Assembly: GCA_023443705.1 (NCBI GenBank)
Contig: JAEZTD010000194.1
Coordinates: 1-11,273 of the forward strand
DNA: 11,273 nucleotides
Origin: Bacillota bacterium
Lineage (GTDB): Bacteria; Bacillota; Clostridia; Christensenellales; Aristaeellaceae
Direction of reading: 5' to 3'
Position numbers and translations under genes: made by a program. The first letter of the stretch is position 1. Each line of letters opens with the position of its first letter. The notes beneath the pieces are model-generated. The model was given only the letters and a program-made list of their open reading frames with translations, searched no databases and was not told the origin of the DNA. This document shows, piece after piece, positions 1 through 6,214 of the stretch.

Positions 1-268
1 GGCCCATTTCGCCCATGACCCGGGCGACGGAGTCGCTCATGCCGCGAAGGTTGGCGCCCAATTCCTCGCGGGATTTCTGCGCCGCGTCGCCGGTCTCGCC
101 GCGCACGGTCTGAAACTGGTCGGAGAGGGCGTGCTGCATTTCTGCCAGCCGCTTTTCAAGCGCGCCGGTGCGCAGCTTCAGCGCCGCGTAGAAGATCAGC
201 GCCACGCCGCCCACGGCGAGGACCACCTGCACCGCCGGGGTGGACAATATCGCGATAAGGTCGCGCAT
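1..268 (-). CDS. Membrane-anchored coiled-coil protein, N-terminal fragment (possible RmuC)
   Basis: The reading frame starts at an ATG at 268 and runs open to the left edge, so only about the first 89 residues are visible. The start is fixed by a strong AAGGAGG site just upstream, inside the 19-bp gap after the DUF4956 stop. Residues 10-27 form a hydrophobic segment (PAVQVVLAVGGVALIFYAAL). An amphipathic, charged stretch rich in heptads follows, with elements such as ALEKRLAEMQ and KSREELGANLRGMSDSVARV. A single N-terminal anchor followed by a long coiled coil is the layout of RmuC, a family linked to DNA recombination and inversion control, whose nuclease-like domain would lie outside the window. 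The RmuC call is an inference from layout and sequence flavour. Another membrane-tethered coiled-coil protein is possible. It appears to be the last visible gene of the CotH operon. Confidence 0.7.
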   Translation of the reverse strand, partial: MRDLIAILSTPAVQVVLAVGGVALIFYAALKLRTGALEKRLAEMQHALSDQFQTVRGETGDAAQKSREELGANLRGMSDSVARVMGEMG

Positions 269-287
269 GGAAACCCTCCTTCGGAGA

Positions 288-947
288 TTAAAGCGTCTCG
301 GACTGGTAGGCGACCAGCGTCGCGTCCCGCACGCCCTCGGTGGCCATCAGGCCCTTCAGCAGGGCTTCCTGCCGGTCGACGCGCACTTCCAGCGTCATTT
401 CGCTGCCCTGGGGGGTAACGGTGCGGCTCTTGAGCCGCTGGTGCTTGACGCTGCGCAGCGCGCCCGTCACCGCGCCCTCGGCCCCCGGCGCGCACCGGAC
501 GACGAGCAGGTAGCTGTCCGGCGCCTTGGTGGTCAGCCGCGAGAGCACGAACACCAGCGCCGCGATGCCCACCGTGGCGAGCCCCGCCAGGAAGAACTGC
601 CCCGCGCCGATCAGGATGCCCATCGTCAGCGACCAGAACATGTAGGCGGTGTCCAGCGGGTCCTTGACGGCGGTTCGGAAGCGCACGATGGACAGCGCGC
701 CCACCATGCCCATCGAGAGCTGGATGGAGTTTCGGATGCACATGACCACCGGCGTCGTGATGAGGGTCATGAGCACCAGCGTCAGCGCGAAATTCTGGCT
801 GTACATGACGCCCTTGTAGTTCATCTTGTACACCCAGAAGATGAATAGCCCGGTGGCGAAGGCGAGCAGCATCGCGAACAGGATCGTCACCGTGGAGCTG
901 GGCGTGATGGACATGGTGCTCAGGTCGAGCTTCGTCAGGTTGTTCAT
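288..947 (-). CDS. DUF4956 family membrane protein
   Basis: This is a 219-residue protein. The ATG at 947 is chosen because AAGGAGG lies about 8 bases upstream; an in-frame start 14 codons earlier has no such site. Hydrophobic segments lie at about residues 18-40, 52-71, 102-118 and 120-136. The cytosolic-looking loop SIVRFRTAVKDP (residues 86-97), followed by LDTAYMFWSLTMG, is the signature of DUF4956. Residues 143-219 form a soluble tail, probably a small alpha/beta domain. The biochemical function of the family is unknown. It is often found beside VTC-domain and CotH genes, as here, where it follows the VTC gene by 51 bp on the same strand. A plausible but unproven role is to pair with the VTC protein as membrane partner or exporter of its product. 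The family call is firm. Confidence 0.93.
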   Translation of the reverse strand: MNNLTKLDLSTMSITPSSTVTILFAMLLAFATGLFIFWVYKMNYKGVMYSQNFALTLVLMTLITTPVVMCIRNSIQLSMGMVGALSIVRFRTAVKDPLDTAYMFWSLTMGILIGAGQFFLAGLATVGIAALVFVLSRLTTKAPDSYLLVVRCAPGAEGAVTGALRSVKHQRLKSRTVTPQGSEMTLEVRVDRQEALLKGLMATEGVRDATLVAYQSETL

Positions 948-998
948 GGGGGGCGCCTCCTTTTGTATTGGCAACAGGCGTTGGGGCATCCGGATGGG

Positions 999-1694
999 CT
1001 ACCTTAGCGGCTCGAACCTTCGGCAGGCCACGTATTTGGAGATGGCGGCGCGGGTGGCGGGCGCGCCGGACAGAAGGCAAGCGATGGGGCCCGGCAGCAC
1101 CCGGTCAAACTTGACCTCGAGAACCGCCTGGTCCACGTCGAGGGCCGGGACGGTGGGGGCCAGCGGATCGAAGAGCCCGGTGCGCGGCCCGGCGCGCAGG
1201 CACCGGTCGATCGTGACCCGGGCGGTCTCCGCCGGGTGGCAGAAGGCCTCCCGGGCGTAGTCCACCAGCACCACCGGCCGAAGGAGCTTCGTGCGCATCT
1301 CGCAGAACAGGTCCCGAACCAGCGGGTTGTCCACCCGGTCGAGGCCGGAGGGGTCGCCGGTGGCGATCTGCTCGGCCATCCGCCGGGAGATCCGCGCGCT
1401 GTCCTTCGAAATCAGGTCGCCCAGCTTGCGCTTTCGCTCGAGCAGGATCATCCCGTCGTCCAGGTTGTAGAGCCGGACGCGGTACTTGTCCCGGGACGGG
1501 TTGCCCGCCAGCTTTTCGTAGTAGGCGCTGTCCCAGGCGTCGTCCAGATACAGCGAGCGGACGAGGTAGCTGCCGTCCGCTCCGGCGTTCTGGTCGCGCG
1601 AAAGCGCGGCGGCCAGCTTTGCCGAAAGCCAGAGCGCGTCGGTGGCGCTTAGGAAGAACTTGATCTCGTGACGGGGCGCGAAGGTGCGCTGCAT
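999..1694 (-). CDS. VTC-domain protein, putative polyphosphate polymerase
   Basis: This 231-residue soluble protein belongs to the VTC family, whose characterised yeast member Vtc4 makes polyphosphate from ATP in a basic tunnel domain. The expected strand motifs appear in order: RHEIKF (8-13), VRSLYLDD (45-52), KYRVRLYN (70-77), LERKRK (85-90), SKDSARIS (96-103), YAREAF (146-151), ARVTID (158-163), LEVKFD (192-197) and ISKY (218-221). These supply the alternating Arg/Lys residues and the acidic residues (E86, E193) expected for phosphate-chain and metal binding. There is no SPX domain or membrane segment, as is usual for bacterial members. The ATG start has AAGGAGG 5 bases upstream. It sits 36 bp after cotH and 51 bp before DUF4956. 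Whether the product is polyphosphate is inferred from the family. Confidence 0.93.
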   Translation of the reverse strand: MQRTFAPRHEIKFFLSATDALWLSAKLAAALSRDQNAGADGSYLVRSLYLDDAWDSAYYEKLAGNPSRDKYRVRLYNLDDGMILLERKRKLGDLISKDSARISRRMAEQIATGDPSGLDRVDNPLVRDLFCEMRTKLLRPVVLVDYAREAFCHPAETARVTIDRCLRAGPRTGLFDPLAPTVPALDVDQAVLEVKFDRVLPGPIACLLSGAPATRAAISKYVACRRFEPLR

Positions 1695-1730
1695 GGTGCC
1701 TCCTTGGCGTTCTATTTTGCCGGGCGGGGG

Positions 1731-4700
1731 TTACGACACCTGATCCATCAAGCGGCCGAAGTAGACGCGCATTTCCGCGTTCGAGAAGCCGCTGGCGCGC
1801 TTGATGTAGGCGAGCATTTTTTTCGGGCGCGATTTGGCGTAGCTATTGAAGGTGCGGATGGCGTTCAGCCAGCCCTTCTCGTTGCCGCCCCACTTTGCGG
1901 TCTGCAGCGGCATTTCGGGGTAGAGCGCGTCCTTCCAGACCTCGGATTTTTCGAGGATCTTCTCGGTGGTCCACGCGTCGGCCATGAGGGAGCCCAGGAG
2001 CGTCAGGTAGCGCTTGCGGACGGACGGGTTTTTCATCAGCGCGATGAACAGCGTGTTGTCGGTCTTGTTGCCGGAGCCCATGCCGCCCGGCTTCAGCCAG
2101 CGGCCGAAGGAATCGGTGTCGGTGTAGAAGGCCCAGTCGGTGTCAAATACGATCCACCGCCAGCGGCCGTCGCCCTCGGTGGAGCGGTAGCGCTTGACGT
2201 TCAGAAGGTCGGTATTGCCGATGAAGGTCTCGAGGGCGATGTACTCCAGGTAGTTGTCAAGGTCAATCCGCGCTTCCACCCAGGCGAGGTCCTCGTCCGT
2301 CTTGACGCCGTTCTTTTTGACGTACGCGAGGAGCTGTTCAAAGGTCTTGTTGGAGCCTTTCATGGTGTTGGCGTTGGCCTTGACGATGTCGATTTTGTCC
2401 GGGTCGGTCCAGCCTTCCCACTGGGCGATGGAGTACTTGTGGATGCGCTCGCGCATGTTGTAGTGGCCCCAGTACTGGCCGTTTAAGTACACCGCCACCG
2501 GCACCGCGTCCTGGTACATGACGGAGGTGGGCTCGGCCAGCGAGGTTAAAAGCGCGTCGCGGTAGCGGGTCTTGTTGGAATCCTGTCCGGAGGCGCGCAG
2601 GATGAAGGACTTGTACTCGGTATAGTCCCGGTTCGGGAATAGGCTCGCCCGGAAGCGGTTGTCGCCGTAGGCGCTTCGGGCGGAGATTTTAAAGGCCTTC
2701 TGGTCCTCCATGCGGCTGTACTGGCCCTGCAGCTGTAGCCCTGCGCCCTGCGAAAGCACGGTCTTCCCGTCGGCGGTGAAATATTCCACGTTGGCGGTGC
2801 GCTCCCAGTCCTGCCAGAAGTTCGCGCCCTTGAAGGGGTACCGGAGCTTCTTCGGGCCCATGACCAAGAGCCCCTTCTCCGCGTCGAACAGCCCGGCGGG
2901 GTCCGATACCAGCGAGATTACGCCCAGCGAATGCCTGTCCCCAAACAGGTAGCTCTGGGTGTAAACCTCGGAGGGCAGAAAGCCGTCGGCGTAGGCGCGC
3001 GCCCGGAGGATGGTATTTTGGGTGATTTCGATGGGGCCCTGATACTCCGGGGAGGATTCGCCCGGTGCCGACGCGTCCAGCGTGTAGCGGATGGTCATGC
3101 CCTGGGGGGCGGACAGCGAAACCGTCACCGCGCCGGAGGTGAACCAGCCGCCGGGGGTGGAGAATTCCACATATCCGGCGCGGCCCTCGTAGGGCGTCTG
3201 GCTGTTGACCTTGCCGGGGGTCTGGCTTTCCAAATAAAAAAAGCCGTCCCGGCCGCTGATCCTGCCGTAGGATACGCCGCCATACTGGACGAGGAGGGGC
3301 ATTCGGTCCAAAATGGCGCCGTCCGGCGCCGAAAGTACCAGGGTTTCCTGCCCCTTCAGCGACAGTTTGAAGTTTGTGGCGTAGTTGTTTTTGGCCGCGT
3401 CGGCCTTGTTCTGGCCGGTGAGCTGTACGCGGAGGTATTCGCCCGCCCCCAGAGACGAGCCGGAGGGAAACTGCCACTTGCGCGGGCGGCTTGGATCGTC
3501 CGACAGGCCGTAGCCGGAGAGGTCGACCGCCTTTGTGTCCTGGTTGTAGAGTTCCACCCAGTCGCTTGCGGACTTCGAGCTGCCCGGCTTCCGGGCGGAG
3601 GCGGCGGCCTCGTTCAGAAAGACGCGCACCGGATTGGCGGAGGCGAGAAGTGCGTCCATTGCCGCCGCGCCCTCCCGGGTGTTCTCGGTGCCGGGGGTGG
3701 GCGCGAGCGCGTTCGTCCAGCCGTCCCCTTTGCGGGAGAAGGACTGGTCCGCCTTCAGAAGGCCGTAGTCCACCTTGTCGAGGATGCGGCCCTCCGGGTT
3801 GGACAGGACCACCGTCTCGCCCTCGGGGTTGAGTTTGAAGGAGGCATCGAGTTCGGCGTCCGAGCGGCCGGAGGCGTAGACCAGGAGGAATCCCCGGGCG
3901 GGGATCGAAACCTCCGGGAAGCGCCACTTCATGGGCTTTGACGGGTCGTCCGACAGGTAGTAGCCCGCGAGGGAAATATCCCGGTCGGATTCGTTGGAGA
4001 ACTCAATCCAGTCGTCGAACGCGCCGCTTCGCCCGGCGTAGCTCGCGTTTTCCGCCATGATCTCGTTTAGCTTCACGGGGCTGTCGGTAATGGTTCCGGC
4101 GCTTTGGGAGAAGGCCTCCTGGGTGTTGGGCATGCCGGGGGTGTATTCGCTGGAGACTTCCCAGGTTCCGCCTTCCGCCAGCCGGTAAACCTGGTTGGCG
4201 GGCAGCGCGGGCACGGTGAGCGATTCCATGATGTCGCCGCCCGCGTCGAACAGGAGTACCTGATCGCCCTGGGCGCTGAGTTTGAAGGGCGCGTGGAAGG
4301 GGTAGCCGGCGGTGTTTTTCAGGTCGTCGTCGCAGAAGACGACGGTAAATTCGCCGGGACCCAGCGTAAATTCCGGGAAGGTGAAGCGCACGAGCTTGTT
4401 CATGTCGTCGGTCAGCGACCAGCCGGTGAGGTCCACCGCTTGTCCGGAAGTGTTTTGAAGCTCCACCCAGTCTGGGAACGCGCCGGTTTCGTCGGCCACG
4501 GCGGATTTGTTGGAACTCATGACCTCGGTGACGCGCACCGCGCCCACCGGCGCGATCGCCGTCACCGCTTTTTCGGTGTCCACGGGCGCGCGCATTTCGG
4601 CGACGCCCCACACGAACTCCATCAAATACAAAAGGACGAGAACCACCAAAGCGCCGCCGATCGAAAGCGCCATCGCCGCCGTGTTGCCTCGCGGATTTTT

Positions 4701-4772
4701 TGCTGCCGTTCGGGGCGCGCTTTTTGGCGCGGCTGACCGGGGCGTGGGCGCTTTTTGAACCTTCTTTTGCAA
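1731..4772 (-). CDS. Membrane-anchored CotH kinase-domain protein with three lamin-tail-like domains
   Basis: This is a 1013-residue protein. A basic, Pro/Ala-rich N-terminus of about 33 residues precedes one hydrophobic anchor (34-54), so most of the chain should lie outside the membrane. Three lamin-tail-like domains follow, at about 77-190, 232-340 and 382-490, each with DW(V/I)E followed by (L/I)(S/T)DD. Residues 535-608 resemble the chitobiase/hexosaminidase C-terminal beta-sandwich domain (FSTPGG, IRYTLDASAP, ILRARAYADG). Residues 612-985 form the CotH domain, with ILRASGQDSNKTRYRDAL, VYLNGQYWGHYNMRERI, GNTDLLNVKRY and WIVFDTDWAF. CotH proteins are atypical secreted kinases first known from Bacillus spore coats; N853, D855, N858, D877 and D879 look like the catalytic and metal-binding cluster. 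The start is TTG, supported by GGAGG 6 bases upstream and no better codon. It opens an operon with VTC and DUF4956. The substrate is unknown. Confidence 0.95.
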   Translation of the reverse strand: MQKKVQKAPTPRSAAPKSAPRTAAKNPRGNTAAMALSIGGALVVLVLLYLMEFVWGVAEMRAPVDTEKAVTAIAPVGAVRVTEVMSSNKSAVADETGAFPDWVELQNTSGQAVDLTGWSLTDDMNKLVRFTFPEFTLGPGEFTVVFCDDDLKNTAGYPFHAPFKLSAQGDQVLLFDAGGDIMESLTVPALPANQVYRLAEGGTWEVSSEYTPGMPNTQEAFSQSAGTITDSPVKLNEIMAENASYAGRSGAFDDWIEFSNESDRDISLAGYYLSDDPSKPMKWRFPEVSIPARGFLLVYASGRSDAELDASFKLNPEGETVVLSNPEGRILDKVDYGLLKADQSFSRKGDGWTNALAPTPGTENTREGAAAMDALLASANPVRVFLNEAAASARKPGSSKSASDWVELYNQDTKAVDLSGYGLSDDPSRPRKWQFPSGSSLGAGEYLRVQLTGQNKADAAKNNYATNFKLSLKGQETLVLSAPDGAILDRMPLLVQYGGVSYGRISGRDGFFYLESQTPGKVNSQTPYEGRAGYVEFSTPGGWFTSGAVTVSLSAPQGMTIRYTLDASAPGESSPEYQGPIEITQNTILRARAYADGFLPSEVYTQSYLFGDRHSLGVISLVSDPAGLFDAEKGLLVMGPKKLRYPFKGANFWQDWERTANVEYFTADGKTVLSQGAGLQLQGQYSRMEDQKAFKISARSAYGDNRFRASLFPNRDYTEYKSFILRASGQDSNKTRYRDALLTSLAEPTSVMYQDAVPVAVYLNGQYWGHYNMRERIHKYSIAQWEGWTDPDKIDIVKANANTMKGSNKTFEQLLAYVKKNGVKTDEDLAWVEARIDLDNYLEYIALETFIGNTDLLNVKRYRSTEGDGRWRWIVFDTDWAFYTDTDSFGRWLKPGGMGSGNKTDNTLFIALMKNPSVRKRYLTLLGSLMADAWTTEKILEKSEVWKDALYPEMPLQTAKWGGNEKGWLNAIRTFNSYAKSRPKKMLAYIKRASGFSNAEMRVYFGRLMDQVS

Positions 4773-4801
4773 AGGATGCCTCCGGAATGTCAGTTTAAGG
4801 T

Positions 4802-4830
4802 ATTATACCGTATAATCGGTAAAAACACAA
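4802..4830 (-). promoter_or_regulatory. Sigma-A-like promoter for the CotH-VTC-DUF4956 operon, with overlapping palindrome
   Basis: On the minus strand TTGTGT (4830-4825) is separated by exactly 17 bases from a perfect TATAAT (4807-4802), about 30 bases before the cotH TTG start. The -10 box is one arm of a perfect inverted repeat, ATTATAC-G-GTATAAT (4816-4802), so a repressor binding there would block it. This AT-rich patch stands out in GC-rich surroundings. It separates the CotH operon from the PHP gene, whose stop lies only 71 bp from cotH. No strong terminator is visible between the two, only a 5-bp GGCCT/AGGCC stem around the PHP stop, so some read-through is possible. Confidence 0.8.
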
Positions 4831-4843
4831 ACGCAAGTTGGCC

Positions 4844-5533
4844 TCAGCCGAAGGCCGCGAAGAACCCTTCTGCGGTGGGCTCGGGCAGCTCCAGGAAAAA
4901 CACCCGCTCAAAGATGTCCTCGAGGCGGTGGGCGTCGGAGGAATGGAGAATCTTATAGCCCGGGAAGTCCCCCGGGCAGGGCAGGCCCTCCGTAACCTCC
5001 AGCGCGGCGAAATCGCTGCCGGGCGGCAGAAAGCCCAGCGCGTTCAGAAGGCCGTTCGAGCCCCGGTTGATGTGGGCGGGCACCGGCAGGCCGGAAAAGG
5101 CGCGGATCTCGCGGGTGAGGGCGTCAAGGTCCATGTCGAGGGCGGAGATCAGAAGCCGCGGTTCCTCGCCGGTTTCCTCGTCGTCCTCGTTCATGACGAC
5201 CTGCCGCCCGAAGAAGTTCGGCATGTTGGGTTTGTCCGGAAGCAACGGCTGGATGCGCTGCGAAAAGGCCGTCGCGTCCGAAACGGTGCGGAAGTAGGCC
5301 AGAAGGTGCACTTCCTCCCGGGTGCTTACTTCAAGCCCCGGCAGGAGGTTTACCCCCATCGCGCGGCAGGCAGATTCCACCGCGGGCAGCTGCCGGGCGG
5401 TGTTGTGGTCCGTGACGGCGATGAGATCCAGCCCCTTCAGCCGCGCCATGCCCGCGATGTTGCCGGGGGTCATGGCTTTGTCGCCGCAGGGGGACAGGCA
5501 GGAGTGCAGGTGCAGATCGCAGTAGGCGCGCAT
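4844..5533 (-). CDS. PHP-family metal-dependent phosphoesterase
   Basis: This 229-residue protein carries the complete set of PHP motifs: DLHLHSCLSPCGD (6-18), AVTDHN (39-44), PGLEVST (65-71), HLLAYF (76-81), PAHINR (152-157) and SSDAH (198-202). The H8, H10, D18, H43, E68, H76, H154, D200 and H202 side chains would build the usual multi-metal site for hydrolysing phosphate esters. An acidic insertion, NEDDEETGEEP (115-125), interrupts the middle. Related stand-alone PHP proteins act on nucleotides, RNA 5' ends or histidinol phosphate; the substrate here cannot be read from sequence. The ATG start lies 3 bases after the stop of the upstream DRTGG gene and has only a weak ribosome site, so translation is probably coupled. 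Its place beside the DRTGG, ATPase and hydrogenase-like genes suggests a role in the same signalling module. Confidence 0.93.
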   Translation of the reverse strand: MRAYCDLHLHSCLSPCGDKAMTPGNIAGMARLKGLDLIAVTDHNTARQLPAVESACRAMGVNLLPGLEVSTREEVHLLAYFRTVSDATAFSQRIQPLLPDKPNMPNFFGRQVVMNEDDEETGEEPRLLISALDMDLDALTREIRAFSGLPVPAHINRGSNGLLNALGFLPPGSDFAALEVTEGLPCPGDFPGYKILHSSDAHRLEDIFERVFFLELPEPTAEGFFAAFG

Positions 5534-5536
5534 GGC

Positions 5537-5878
5537 CTAGCTTTTTGTGATCCCGGCCCCGTACATCAGCCCGCACAGCTCGTAGGCCGTTTTTCCGCTG
5601 GAGAGGATCGCGAGGCCCTCGTCCGACGCGCGCTTTATGACCTCCTCCGGAACCTGGATGCCCTCTGGCACGATGATGGCGGCCATCTCCATCAAGGTCG
5701 CCACGGCGACCGCGTTCATGTGCGTCTGCACGGTGACCCAGGCCATGCCGCTCTTTCCGTGGGCCATGACCCAGCTCAGAAGGTCGCAGCTGTAGCCGCA
5801 CGTGACAACGCGGGCCTTGTCGGTCTCCGGGGTGAGGAGCGTCGAGTTCGTCAGTTCCACAAGGGCCTGAATGTTCAT
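5537..5878 (-). CDS. Stand-alone DRTGG-domain protein (second copy)
   Basis: This is a 113-residue protein made of one DRTGG domain. The family is better known as a regulatory insert in phosphotransacetylases and in CBS-containing pyrophosphatases, where the combined module binds adenine nucleotides. Matching features are the N-terminal helix (MNIQALVELTN), CGYSCDLLSWVM (27-38), the central strand WVTVQTHMNAVAV (47-59), AAIIV, and the end ILSSGKTAYELCGLMY (91-106). The ATG start is certain from AGGAGG 6 bases upstream. It precedes the PHP gene by 3 bases and follows the hydrogenase-like gene after a 336-bp structured gap. It is clearly paralogous to the protein at 7975-8322, but the sequences have diverged, which suggests separate ligands or partners. 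The function of lone DRTGG proteins is not known. Confidence 0.88.
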   Translation of the reverse strand: MNIQALVELTNSTLLTPETDKARVVTCGYSCDLLSWVMAHGKSGMAWVTVQTHMNAVAVATLMEMAAIIVPEGIQVPEEVIKRASDEGLAILSSGKTAYELCGLMYGAGITKS

Positions 5879-6035
5879 AAAATCCTCCTGTTATGGGACG
5901 ATTTGGATCGCAAAAAGGATGCAGTTTTTCGCGTAATACCCCGGGTCGTTACCCCGGGGCATCTCAACCCTTCTCGGCGGCGCGCTTTGCGGTGCCATTC
6001 CCAGGGGTTCGGGGGCCGCAGCCAACGGTCTTTAT

Positions 6036-6070
6036 AATCATTCCCGGCGGCATGTACGCCGGGAATGATT
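6036..6070. repeat. Perfect 14-bp inverted repeat with 7-base loop
   Basis: AATCATTCCCGGCG (6036-6049) and its exact reverse complement (6057-6070) flank the loop GCATGTA. The stem ends with ATT/AAT on the outside and is GC-rich towards the loop. There is no run of T after it on either strand (TCCGAA on plus, ATAAAG on minus), so a simple intrinsic terminator is unlikely. Confidence 0.9.
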
Positions 6071-6076
6071 TCCGAA

Positions 6077-6094
6077 ACCAGTCCGAAGACTGGT
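6077..6094 (-). repeat. 7-bp hairpin with UUCG tetraloop on the minus strand
   Basis: Read on the minus strand this is ACCAGTC-TTCG-GACTGGT, a perfect stem closed by a C-G pair around a UUCG loop. This is the classical extra-stable RNA tetraloop. On the plus strand the loop would read CGAA and be ordinary. That asymmetry argues the element acts as RNA in the direction of the hydrogenase-like and DRTGG genes. It is followed by TTTCGG, too short for a clear terminator. Confidence 0.75.
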
Positions 6095-6214
6095 AGAGGA
6101 AACGAAACCGCAGGTCAGCGAGCCGCCCGGAAAGACGTGAGGATTTCAGGCGAGCGCAGTGTCTTCATCGCGCCGAGAGATCCGAAGGAGATCACGGCGC
6201 AAGGTGCGAAGCGC

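Larger units (their letters stand above)
5879..6214. repeat. Hairpin-rich intergenic region
   Basis: This 336-bp stretch holds no convincing gene. It is dense in inverted repeats: 5909-5933 (CGC plus AAAAA pairing with TTTTT and GCG, one bulge), 5939-5959 (CCCCGGG, 7-base loop, CCCGGGG), 6036-6070 (perfect 14-bp stem), 6077-6094 (7-bp stem with a four-base loop) and 6170-6200 (GCGCCG ... CGGCGC enclosing a GATC/GATC stem). No hairpin has a clear uridine tract in either direction, and no good promoter was found on either strand. TATAAT at 6033-6038 on the plus strand lacks a -35 partner. It could be a dispersed palindromic repeat element, a structured leader of the DRTGG-PHP pair, or an mRNA processing or attenuation region within a longer operon. 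Confidence 0.6.

Noticed and set aside
2931..3941. Plus-strand open frame (336 codons) opposite cotH
   Set aside because: It is a shadow of the CotH reading frame with no recognisable domain, and its start lacks a ribosome binding site.
4839..4857. Terminator after the PHP gene (GGCCT/AGGCC stem around its stop codon)
   Set aside because: The stem is only 5 bp, and the T-rich stretch lies more than 10 bases downstream and overlaps the cotH promoter -35 region.
6008..6038. Plus-strand promoter with TATAAT at 6033-6038
   Set aside because: No acceptable -35 box lies 16-18 bases upstream, and no plus-strand gene follows.
6036..6070. Intrinsic terminator at the 14-bp inverted repeat
   Set aside because: Neither strand has a uridine tract after the stem, so it is listed as a structural repeat instead.
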